Assembly: GCA_019843655.1 (NCBI GenBank)
Contig: JACDQD010000005.1
Coordinates: 4,243,575 to 4,307,574, forward strand
DNA length: 64,000 nt
DNA from: Lethocerus indicus
Lineage: Eukaryota; Arthropoda; Insecta; Hemiptera; Belostomatidae
Reading direction: 5' to 3'
Under the pieces are notes generated by a model that saw nothing but the letters and a program-made list of their open reading frames with translations, made no database searches and was not told the DNA's origin. Shown here one piece after another: positions 1 to 10,964 of the stretch (position 1 is its first letter; each line of letters starts with the position of its first letter). The position numbers and the translations under genes were made by a program.

Positions 1-540
1 TGCCACATAATCAGGGCAATAAAGAGGTTATTCGTCGCAAAATGAGGGTAGAAAAAGAGGTTATTCATCCCAAAATGAGGTGTAAAAAGAGGTTTTACAC
101 CGCTGAAAAAGGTCTAACATCAAAATAATTGCTAAAGGGCAGTCTTTCAATGCAATATTAGGGCTAAAATGCGGTGATTCACCACAAAATCAAGTCTAAA
201 TAGCAATTTTTCATTGGAACGTTTTTTACCACAAAATCAGTGCAATAAGTCGTTTTTCACCACAAAAAAAGGGATAAAAAGCGGGTGTCACAGCAAAATG
301 AGGGCCGGCGGGGTGGTTTTGCCACATAATCAGGGCAATAAAGAGGTTATTCATCGCAAAATGAGGGTAAAAAGAAGTTTTACACCTCTAAAAAAGGTTT
401 AACATCAAAACAATTGCTAACAGACAGCCATTCAACGCAATATTAGGGATGGAATGGCGTTCTTCGGCGCAAAATCAGGTCTAAATAGCAGTTTTTCATG
501 AGAACGTTTTTTTAACACAAAATGAGGGCTGTGGTGAAAT
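1..540. repeat. Satellite-like tandem array with a 319-bp higher-order period
   Basis: The phrase gccacataatcagggcaat occurs at 2 and again at 321, giving a period of about 319 bp. The second unit follows the first in order, including the aacatcaaaa-aattgcta and caatattaggg blocks, until about 535. Inside each unit, shorter sub-units of about 35-45 bp repeat a core like cacaaaatcaggg/caaaatgaggg followed by a T-rich stretch. The array begins before the window, so its copy number is unknown. The small reading frame at 214-402 lies wholly inside the array and is not considered a gene. Confidence 0.85.
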
Positions 541-1185
541 TTAATTCCGCATATGATTCTGGCTGATTGATTTTAGGATTCGGTCATCCAATTCATTAAA
601 TTCCTTCTCTCCGAAAATAGAATGAAGATTTATGTCAGATCTTCTTGAACTCGGTTCTCTCTTTAAAACGGTATATTAAAGCTGTTATTGAATATAATGG
701 AAGAGGACAGATTTCGGGTGAAAATCTAGTCCCTGACCAGGGAATATGGTTTAGTGTAGTTAGTGTAGAGCGGCAGGCTAGGTTTGGACCTAGCCCAAAA
801 CCTGGCTTACTCCAGTGTCACAAACAGCCTGTACCTTAGGGCCACCTCTACCTTGGCGCCCCCTCATACCGCAGTCACCCCGTCCTCTAACACGGCCGAC
901 CCTTATAAAGTTCAGGCAACACTCAAAACAACTTCGCCTCAAGCCCTCGGACACAATACCGATTAAAATATCTGCCCCAGACAGGATATTTTCAATTACT
1001 GTAAAAGGACCTTAATTAAATAGTATAATATTTAATAATATTAATTTTAGTATAATATTTTATCGGAAATTAATTCCACCGCCTGTTCCGTGAGACACTT
1101 CATGCCTTCCGTTATGGATGAAATCTGTCTAAATCAATTAACGATTTAAATATAAATCCCGTAAACATATATTATATTACGAACA

Positions 1186-1245
1186 TGCTCTCGTCTGTTT
1201 GCTCTTATTCTGGACAGGCTTCGACCACCCGCCATCGTCAGTAGA
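1186..1245 (+). repeat. Old relic of the GTAGATTT palindrome family (one arm)
   Basis: The order tgctctcgtctgtttg, tctggacaggcttcgacc, cgccatcgtcagtag matches the family arm (tcctctcgctggtttg, gctagaccggtttcgg, cgccatcttcagtag) with many substitutions. Only one arm remains, without tail or opposite arm. The divergence suggests this family has been active over a long time. Confidence 0.5.
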
Positions 1246-4200
1246 ATTCCGTCATATACATCATACGCTTCTGCCAATGACAGCTCTATACTGTATGCTT
1301 GTTTTGTTCCTTTAAGCGCTGTTTACTCATTCCAATGTGTGAATTTCGTTCGAATGGAAATTCGTTCAGGGGCTTATTTAATAAGTATTTTCAGTATCTA
1401 CGACAAGTAGCAGTTATGGATACTCTGTCGACAATTGTAATTAGCATAAGCACATTATTTTATGGATTGATACTGGAGTTACGACGAAATAGTCATGATT
1501 TTCCATAGTGAAATATCGAATATGGATCTACGAATTAGCATTTCGTTTTAAAGAAAACGACGCTTCTTTAATTACCTACTCCGAAGTTCTGAATTCGAAG
1601 TACAGAATTTTCTTCTAATTCTGTTTTGTCTTTGCCCCGATAATTTAGGTTGGGCCACTTCCGGGAGTGTTTTTTTTTGTTTTCGCTGGTCGAGACCAAA
1701 GCGGGGCCGCATCAATATGCGCATTAAATATTCTATGTTAATTTTACGGTAAAGACTGCCGGAGGCGTAGCCATTAAATATTGAAACGGCTGTATCGATT
1801 CTTTTTACGGACAAATTCCCGAGTGTAAGTTGCAAATGGGAAGAAGCGGTGAGAAGTTACGTTTCTAATATTACACTTGGGAATAATAAATAGGTGTCCG
1901 TTTGCCGAGGTCATAAATTAGAAGGGCGCATCGTCGGCGGGCAGTAGGAACAACGGGTAAAGGGTAGGGAGGATATATGGAGAGCCGGGGCCAGATGTAA
2001 GATACAAAGGGATAGGGTTGTTGGGGGAGCATGTTTGGTAGTGGGCCAAACTGCCGGTAACAAGAGACAAGCAAAGGTACACAGGGGCCGGGGTACGAAC
2101 CGGCGGGGGACCGGGTACACGCTGTATATATAGTAGGACCCGCCAAAGGGACATACAACACCGTTCACCAGCTCCAACAGCCAGTAATTGAGCAAAACCA
2201 TTGGATCTATAAAAGAAAAAAACTCCGTTCGCAATATATTAAGCCCGGATTTTTTTATCATTTCATCGATGCTTACCCGTTACGGCGATAAGTTCGTTGC
2301 AGTTAATTTTCGCCCAAGAAACAATTAAATTCGGTCGAAGGACCGAAAGTCCGTTAGTCTGTATTGTTTACTCGTTCTCATTCAATAACAGCCGCCGGCG
2401 CCACTTTATGCACTCGAGGGAATTATTGCCTGTTCATAAACGGCGGGGGTCATAAAGGGTAATAACAGTAACTCGGGTATAAAAGGGGCGAAATACTGTG
2501 AAGGGAGGAAGGGAAGGAAGGGGGATAATGGCTTCGAATGGAGTCATCGATTGGCGCGTAAACTCGGCTGGTTTACACCGGCGTCGGGTATCGGCTTTAC
2601 TGCCGGCCGCTCGAGTCCTTAAAAACTCTCCTTTAAACTGAAGAACCGGAGGAAGGAATCGGGGGAATAGGAAGGAGAGGGGGCGGGGGAGGAACAGAAG
2701 GAATAGGAAAGAGGCGGAGGATGAGAATCCGCAGTTTTAGTGCGGACTTTAACTTCTTCAGAACTCCTCCCGGGAGGAATTATCGGGAGACTGAGATCTT
2801 TGTTTAACGCCACTCCACCCTATATATAATTTGAATTTCATTTTGAATTCTCGCCATCATCCCCTTTTCGCCCCTTTTTTCTATGCCGGGTTGATTCTAT
2901 TGCAGGCCCCCGGGGTCGGGCGGATTTAAAAAGCTCCAGATCTTTAAATAAGTCATCAAATCTTTATTTTTTATTTAAAAGGAAATCTCATTCAATTACT
3001 GCAGAGGCTGCGATTGGGCGTTCACCCCCCACCCCTCACCTAAAGAAGAAAAGAAGGTCCAAATTTCTTTTGAATACATTACGTATTATATAGTTGAGTA
3101 AATATATACCATCGTTGTTATTTGTATTACCTGCAATAGTATATACCATTAATCCTGCGTTTGTATGTTTTACGATCTAAATTTCAGAGGCATAATTTCG
3201 GTTTGAATTGAAATATTGGCGGAATTAAGAGATCGACCAAGAGAAACCGTATTACATCGATTATTAGACGCATCCTTAATTTTCTAAGTCAGAAATAAAA
3301 AAAACGTGGGAATAAACGTTTTAGTATAAAAATATAAAATAAACATTATTGCAACGATAAAAGATTTATTTCATTCACTTTACGATTTTTCTGCCCGACC
3401 TATTTCTAAATATCTGATTGCATTTTCCCGCACAGTACAAGGCAATAGTGGCTAGCTCGTCCCCAGTTCCTGTTCAAGAAACCTTGATGAATATCCTTCA
3501 GCATGGCAAGAGGCCGTCGAATATAAGACGCATCGTGAATACAGAACCGAGGAAATACGAAAAAACGTGCTTCTTATAATCAACTCTTCATAACTTTCAA
3601 TATTTTTCTAAACGTAACTAATTTTTTGTTTGGCGGATTATATTTTTATATGTAAAATTTATAATCTTGACTCATAGACCTACAAAACAGAACCTTATTT
3701 ATTATCCAGAATAGTGACAATTGAACACATAATCTTTTTTAAAAGGGGAAATGCGTCGCCGATTTTTCAACTTTCGGGCACTTTGGGTAAAGCCGAATTT
3801 CGAATCGGTCAATTGACTGTATCGGGAGGATCGCCAACATCAATCTTCATCTGGGCAAGCCGCTCTGACGCATATCCCGGCTTTGCATAATCCTGGACTC
3901 CTGGAGGTGGCCGTCGGGCAATAATCCTCAACCGTCGCCTTTAGCCTCTACTCCGGAAAGCCGACGGTCTAATAAATAGACGTGAGTCACGAGACACGAA
4001 AGAAATTTTGAGCCGACGCTGAGTCAGACACTCGAGTTGGGGGGGGGAGAGGAAAAAAAAACAGTTAAATACTCGTTTTCGGCTTAATTTCACTTAGGGT
4101 CAAATTGATCTGCTTTGTTACTCCAGTGGAAGAGTCAAATGGAGAACACGAAGCTCCAACTGCAGCTGTATGTAGGTGCCTTACGCAATTAATAACGCCC

Positions 4201-4979
4201 CACTGTATTCATTACGTTATCGTTGCAAGTATAAAACTCTACTGCGTAAATACGTTCCTCAATTTTAGACGGAAATTAATTTTTAGGGCTGTTCTTACAT
4301 ATAAAACCTCTATATTTGTTCTGTACCTATATTATATTTGTGAAGGAAAATTCGACTGTTGCCATTTTCTTTGTATCGTTTACAGTGTACAAATGTCGGT
4401 TAATAATAAAACTAATTATACTTATTTCATTTACAATGTTTGTTATAACAATCGGGGATGCAATAATAATAGAAATCTTTTAATTTAACTCAAAAAATTG
4501 ATATCGTTTTGTGAATCCAATTAGTCTGTTGCAAGCGTGAGATCCACGTCAATGTGACGAACGGAAATAGGGAGAAATATTGTGGCCATTATCTCGCTTT
4601 CTGGAGGTTTTATTTTCCCCCGCTCTTCAGTTTTATTATCCTCCTCTTTACGCGGACGGTCGCCGCATTTTTTATCTCCTCCGTCGCTCCTGCGCGGCTC
4701 GAGCTTTTTCGGCCGCGACAAGCGAAGAACGCGGACTCGGTTCTATAAATATGTTCAACGGAGTGTCCGGAAATATTTCTTCTGCGACCGAAATCCGACC
4801 GCCATCCAAAGCTAAACACTAAACTTGGCACTGGTACAGAATGCGAAGTGTTTACCGAACACATTCAATGTACTGTTGTTAAATTTCGCCTTAAATTTAT
4901 TCTTCTTGCCTCTTTTCTGCCAGCACTACTACCGGTGTCGTCTATAAATGTGCCAATACCAGAATTAGTAATATATATC

Positions 4980-5127
4980 AGTTTAGAATACCTGTTTCGT
5001 GGTCTGCGAGGGATTGGAATACAGTGGATTTCGTGTTTCTGTCTCCTCTCGCTGGTTTGATCTTTTGCTAGACCGGTCTAGCCAAATACCAAACAAGCGA
5101 GAGGAGAGAGAAACGCACGTAATCTAC
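4980..5127 (-). mobile_element. GTAGATTT palindrome element, short form, 13-bp target duplication
   Basis: This copy lies in reverse orientation: the tail comes first (gtttagaatacctgtttcg, then tggtctgcgaggg), followed by the two inverted arms, and it ends in aatctac. The centre is deleted, so the arms meet near 5080 (gctagaccggtctagcc). The exact 13-base direct repeat agtaatatatatc flanks it at 4967-4979 and 5128-5140. It has no coding capacity. Confidence 0.85.
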
Positions 5128-6696
5128 AGTAATATATATCGTTACAACAGCTTCCCTCTCTCAGACAAATTCAAATTCGTATAAAGGTGAAGGATTATTT
5201 ACATGCATTTTTTTTAAAATAAAGAATTCTTTTATATCCGGAATGCCCGGACCTGTTCTGGTGAGCACGTTCAAACCTTTAACTCTGAGATAATCTGTTC
5301 CTCTTCATCGTGGGCTCATTTTTGACGTAATATTTTTCGGGGACACTGTTCACAGTGAAACAGTATTTCGCTCGGACAATATATATAATGCGAGTTTATA
5401 TATGTGTAAATCTATTCGAAAGGAGCTTGTTTGTGCCAAGAAGAGGGAACGCCATATACATAACGAATTATATTTAATTTAACGATCTAACAGGAAAATA
5501 GGGTTAGTGTATTGAAAGATTCACGGAGGGCTTAATTATAGTTTGTCGGGTTTGGGACACTTGTCGGCGTCTCTAGTTCCAGCCGTTTCCTCGTTAAGAT
5601 CACGAGGACAGATTGGGCACAGAGAGCCGGCCTATCGCTAGTATTTCTCTATGAACAGGCGACGCTTCTCCTCCTAACAGCCGCCGGCTTATCGACCGGC
5701 GATTAAATAAACGGTAACAATTTACCGTACGGTATTGTTCCCCCTCCGTTTTCTTCTTATTTCAGCTGCGAACGGCCTGCCTCGCCTAATGGCGTCGGCC
5801 CGTCGCCCTTTCATTAGCCGATGAATCTCACGTTCACTGGAGCGACCGGTCGTTATTATTAAAGAGCTATAGACGATAGTAATAATTCGAAATCGACTAC
5901 GAGGTTCCCTCATCAATTCTGGGAAGAATTGCGCCATACTGTCGATAGACGTGTTGCAGTAGGTTATCTTCTAAAACTCTGAGCTGGAATATTGATATAG
6001 CGTAAAAAATCTCCCGTTTAAGACAGAAAATTTCAATAATTTTAATACAAATATCAATAACTACTTTACAAGAATCATTACGTAAATTAAGAAATGTCCA
6101 CTGTTCGATTTTAATACCGGGAATGCAAAGTTTTTATGAGATTTCGGTACCGTAATAGAATAAACAGTTTCAAATACAGAGTAACCGCGTTGATCTAGCA
6201 TACCTGTTTCTGAGGCATTAGTTTATGTTCCACATAAAAGTTCCTTAAAACTGATGCAGAACCCAATATTCGTTTTGTTGAATATTTATTCAATAATTAT
6301 TTGTTAACGGGTTGATAAATTATTTAAATTTCCTTAGGAATACTTTATTATTGAATTATGTGTTCGTATCTATTCTCGCTGGCTGTTCCTGTCATGTTTT
6401 CATCCTGAAAAGAGGAATAAATATAAATGTTAATAACGCATGAAAAACGAATCACTTCTGTGTGTGTAGTGGACACAAAGTCATAAATGTTTGGTCCGTT
6501 TCTGTACATGCGGCCGAAGTATGCACGCACATGCACGATATTCGATATCGTATTGTATTATAAGCTGCGTCGATCCATTTACCACTTGGTCGGAATTATC
6601 CGTCAGGAGCTATTTGTTTTTGGCGGGGACAAGCAAGGCTGGCGCGTTGTTATACGTCGACAGTCAATTAATCAACAATTAATCTGTTTCAGGACA

Positions 6697-6823
6697 ATGT
6701 TAATTAGCCGGTCGTCTTGCGGCGGAGGCCGCACTCTCACTTCCTGGACAATTCTCCTCCTGATCGCCTCATCCGACATTATCGAGAAGACAAATGTCCA
6801 CGCGAGGAATCCCTTTCTGGGAG
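6697..6823 (+). CDS. Multiplexin (collagen XV/XVIII-like), exon 1: start codon and signal peptide
   Basis: The exon follows a 3' splice site (ctgtttcag, ending at 6692) and reads ATG at 6697 to a donor gtaaga at 6824. It encodes 42 residues plus one base (phase 1). The peptide has a basic start (MLISRSSCGGGR), a hydrophobic core (WTILLLIAS) and a likely signal-peptidase site after VHA (residue 36), as expected for a secreted extracellular-matrix protein. The leftover G plus AG from exon 2 forms GAG (Glu), which joins the signal peptide directly to the TSPN domain. The ATG was chosen because it lies four bases into the exon and starts the hydrophobic leader; the same frame is open further upstream, but that part would fall before the splice acceptor. 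The link to exon 2 across 37.8 kb is inferred from phase and protein logic, not from a transcript. Confidence 0.72.
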
Positions 6824-7444
6824 GTAAGAAGTCTATCGAAGAAGTTACAACCATTATTTTTGTTGTCGATGTAAAAACTGACAATTGTCATAAACCTGCG
6901 CCATACATCTACCACATCACTTTGTTTTATATTAAATACTAGAGATATACTGCTAGATATATATACTATACTTGATAAAATTTAGTTCGTCAATGTTGTA
7001 CAGTTTCAAATTGTTGCCGTATTTTAATTTAAACCGAGGATTTTATGGTATTGAATGTGGTGGGATGAACTCCAGCTGCTTCAGCGATACGTTCCGAAAT
7101 TGATTTTTAATTGCATTTCCCTTCCCCTATTTAGAATGCTAATGAATGGGCGTTGGTTTGTGCTGTAAAACGGTAACTCTTTAAAATACCGAGAGATATA
7201 TTCTAAATGTAGAAAAATGTAAAAATAAGTGTTTCTCGTCGAAATTTGATAATTGAGCGCGTTATCGGACGGGACTTGTGAACTGTGTAAATTGTTTGTT
7301 GGGTATTGTGTAATTTGAGTTTACTATCTAACTAACGTAATACTATTATCATTATTAACACTTTAGTGCCGTACAGATAGATTGTCATTCGGCAATGAGT
7401 AAGCCAAATAATGCAATGAAAAATGCAGTAATGCATTCTTTATT

Positions 7445-7684
7445 GTAGATCTCGTGATGTTTCTGTCTCCTCCCGCTGGTTTGGTCTTTTGCTAGACCGG
7501 CTTCGGCCGCTCGCCGTCTTCAGTAGCGGCGTTAGTCACTTTTGGCATTTTGGATGTTTTCGGGCATCCTCACTGCACTGTCACTTGTACTGTGTGGCGA
7601 AGATGGCGAGCGGCCGAAACCGATCTAGCAAAAGACCAAACCGGCGAGAGGAGACAGAAACACACGAAATCTACGGTATTCCAA
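7445..7684 (+). mobile_element. GTAGATTT palindrome element, long form, tail truncated
   Basis: Starts gtagatctcgtg, then the full left arm (tctcctcccgctggtttgg, gctagaccggcttcgg), the centre with the ggatgttttcgggcatcc hairpin and cactgcactgtcacttgta, and the right arm ending cacgaaatctac. Only the first 10 bases of the tail (ggtattccaa) remain. No clear target duplication was found. The reading frame at 7489-7719 is just the element read through and is not a gene. Confidence 0.8.
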
Positions 7685-8335
7685 TTATTTATAAATTATA
7701 TTGTTACCATCTAAGGTGAAGCGTTTCATTTTTTTTTGAGTGAGTATAACTATGTCTCCAACACTACTGTACACTTCAGCGAAATATAGCGTTTTGATAG
7801 TGCATCTGGTTTGAGTTTACGGCGTGAATTGGGCGGCGGTAAAGTGGAAGGGGACCAACCGGGTGTTAACGCCCCCGCGATTAAATCCGCGAAAGTTGTA
7901 CTTCGAATCATAGCGAAATCGTAAATTTTTTATAAGTTTTCCAAGTCCTCGAACACTGGGCCCTAACGGAATACGTAGATGGGGAGGCGCCGGTTTAATC
8001 TCTGTACGGGTTTGGGGCGAGATAAGAGGGCTGCCTGTTGCCCGCTGGTGAGCTGTTGCCGGGGCTGAAACCGGGTGGCGGGGGACTGTTGTGGGATGGC
8101 ACAGAGCCGGTCTAATTAGCCGGCATAAATTATACAATATGAGACAGACGTTGAGAACGTGAGGACGGGCGGATAGAAACCTCTCTTAATGAACGCCGCC
8201 CCGGCCCACCTAGTTCACTTCATAGCTCAATACCTCTTCACTTGCACCCCCGCCTTAAGTTCACAACATACCAATTCTGTATTTCCAGATTGTAAACTTG
8301 TTATATTCAGCGCCGGAAATTATTACTAAATAATT

Positions 8336-8593
8336 GCAGATTTCGTGTTTCTGTCACCTCTCGCTGGTTTCGTCTCTTGCTAGACCGGTTTCGGCTGCTC
8401 GCCGTCTTCAGTAGCGGTGTTAGTCACATTGGATGTTTTTTGGGCATCCTCACTGCACTGTCACCGCCACTTGTACCGACTGTACAAGTCTAGTGTACCG
8501 GTCTAGCAGAAGACTAAACCAGCGAGAGGAGACAGAAAGACGCGAAATCTGCGGTATTCCAACCCCTCGCAAACCACAAAAAGAATTCTAGAA
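8336..8593 (+). mobile_element. GTAGATTT palindrome element, long form with full tail
   Basis: Left arm from gcagatttcgtg, a centre including ttggatgttttttgggcat, a right arm ending gcgaaatctgc, and the full tail (ggtattccaacccctcgc, aaaccacaaaaagaattctag). Imperfect 9-bp direct repeats border it: taaataatt at 8327-8335 and taaacaatt at 8594-8602 (8 of 9 identical). No coding capacity. Confidence 0.8.
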
Positions 8594-8602
8594 TAAACAA
8601 TT

Positions 8603-10749
8603 ATTAGACATAAAAATCGTATTATTAACGACCAGCTTATTTAAAGGAATTAATAGACGCACAGACATAACTGGCATGACAGTACGAGATAACCGAAACG
8701 CGACAACTTCCTTAAACCGACAAATGCCCCAAATGCTTAATTTTTTCCCCTTAATTTAAAATATATTTTTTAAACTATATAAGCAATGATTGAATTTATT
8801 GGAGTTAAACAGCTCGGTCGAAATCAATTCCGTACGTCCATTTAGGTTTTAAAATATAGTTGTAAATTTATGATTTGTCTGTATGTAATAGTTGTGAACT
8901 GTTGTCGAGATTGTAAACGTTTTTTGAGAAACAGGTCTATAAATGAAATACTATTGGAATATATCGAGGAAAATTAACTAGAATTATTTCGTTACCATTT
9001 TAATTTTCAAAGAACTTATCGGCTGCTATTTATTCGGTTAGCGTTAATTTAATCTCGCGTAGATTGTTCGAAATTTAGGAACTATAGTTAACTTCGAAGA
9101 TTACGGGCTCTCGCTCCCTTTTCTTAGCTTCAATTTTCCGTTTTAATCATTTAAATTGCTCCGAAATAAGGTTTTTTTTCGGCTTTCCATTCGCAGCCGG
9201 CGTCCGTGGCTGTAAATGAAAGCCCGGGGCCTCCCGGGTCATCCGATAAGATCACTCTTTTATTAGTGGAGAAGGTCCGTCGCCCTTAAAGAACTAGATT
9301 AAAAAACTTGCGCTATAAAAGTTTCGCCGATTGCTTTCTCTCGGGGATTAGTCGGATCGGGTTTGAATTGTGCGATTAGTATAAATGACTTATTGCACCC
9401 AATATATGAGGAACATTAAATTATGAAAATCGAGAACCTATTGTCCAGAGTGGGAAAGTTCTTGCAAGGTAACGATTTTTGACATTACATTTCCACTGAT
9501 ATACGATTCAAACGAGTGGGATAAAAAAATATGCTAATTGTAGGTTCGACTTGGATAACCGTGATTTATAAATTTATAGGTAAAGTTTTTAAAAAATAAT
9601 GCCACCGAATCGCTATTAAAATTTAACTTAAGCTAGAATAATGCAGTTATTTGGTTCATTCCTTCATCTGGTTGGTATAAGTGACAGTTTTGCTTTCATA
9701 CTGCATACCGACCGTAGGGGACAAAGCAAAGTACACTATCCCTATCCGTTTAGAATAGGGCAACCGAAGTTTAATTGATGTTCTGTAATTAAACTAATTG
9801 ATACTACCGACCCGCTACTATAACGCCGACAGCTTTGGAAATGTTGTGCTCATCTTGTCTAGAATATTTTGTGCTATTAGGCTGGGGATATTCGAGAGGC
9901 TGAAAAGCGGGACCATTCCAGGGCGTGGGGGAAACGGTACAAAACTGAATAAACAATTCGGTATCGTCCGGTGTATTTTTAAACGTTCCAGATTGGTCAG
10001 GGACGGGCCCCCCCAGTTTTTACGGTTTTACGGGCAGATTAAACAAAACGCTCAAACGAATATACAACGATATAAGAAAAACAAACACTAGTGTTGGGCC
10101 CGGATCGGTTGGATATTGTGTTTTTGGTTAATAATTGACCAAGATTCGAGGTGTCATTACGATGATGGAGATGAAATGACGACAGAAAAGTTTCTGTTAC
10201 ATTCTTGAAGTGTAAATCTAATGATATCCTAAAATGCCAATTAATCCACACCAAAAAATATCCTCCATATTTCGTCTTTTGACTATATCACTAGGTTTAC
10301 CTGCCCCAACATTGTGTAGTTCGAATAGTAGGCCTATGGGATAACTTACAATGAAATCTGAGACAATAAATATTAATTTCGGTATAATTAGATAATTTAA
10401 AATTTGATGTTTAATGTGATGCTATTCCTAACAAAGTAATTTTCATCATTTATACTCAACAGGCAATACGAAGTTCATTGAATAATGAAAGACATTAATT
10501 TCTCTGGAGCTAGAACTGTTTATGTAATCACTAGGAAACTTTTTTCACTTTTAATTTTTAACTTCTTAGCTGCGTCCCTTCGAGCGCTGGTGTTTAAACT
10601 TGACTATTTGAATTTTTTCTACCCACTTCTTAATATTAAGTTCTGGGCTTCATAGAACAGGTCATACGGGAGCAAAATACTCTAACCGGTTATCCGCCGG
10701 AAAGCAAAAAACTGATAACTAATTAAATAATTAACTAATTTAATAATTA
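8603..10749. other. Intronic DNA with nothing recognised
   Basis: AT-rich sequence without recognisable exons, repeats or RNA genes. Short open frames such as 9798-10091 resemble no family I know and show no splice context. Confidence 0.5.
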
Positions 10750-10960
10750 CCCTTCTATGGGCCCGTGTAAATTTCAGGTCACATTTCAATTTATCGAGAT
10801 TTTACCAAATAACTGTAGCTTTTTTCGTGAGATTGCGGATAAATCTTAATCCTATAACGTTGTCAAGACAACCAATATCAATATCAATTTTTTTTCATTT
10901 GCATATATAGGTTTATAATTCCTGATTTTTCATTAAAATAAAAATTCGGCCCATAGAGGG
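10750..10960 (-). mobile_element. TTAA-flanked MITE (piggyBac-like ends), copy A
   Basis: About 211 bp with ends cccttctatgggccc and ggcccatagaggg. TTAA follows on the right (10961-10964), and TTA, with one A lost, precedes on the left. The interior matches the element at 15334-15564 in reverse complement: shared blocks include the tatcgagattttaccaaata region and the ccaatatcaatatcaattt region. Terminal CCC plus TTAA target duplications are typical of the piggyBac superfamily. There is no coding sequence, so it must have been moved by a transposase encoded elsewhere. Confidence 0.8.
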
Positions 10961-10964
10961 TTAA

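Larger units (their letters stand above)
541..6692. other. Non-coding region upstream of the multiplexin start exon
   Basis: No supportable coding exon was found. The stretch is AT-rich with purine-rich or G-rich patches near 2500-2800 and a nine-G run near 4039. It holds one relic (1186-1245) and one complete copy (4980-5127) of the palindromic mobile family. Because exon 1 begins only four bases before its ATG, directly after a good 3' splice site, a 5' non-coding exon and the promoter probably lie in or before this stretch. I could not locate either. Confidence 0.5.

Noticed and set aside
7489..7719. 76-codon frame
   Set aside because: Lies within a palindrome mobile element; the same holds for the frames at 39058-39432, 41338-41619 and 59947-60189.
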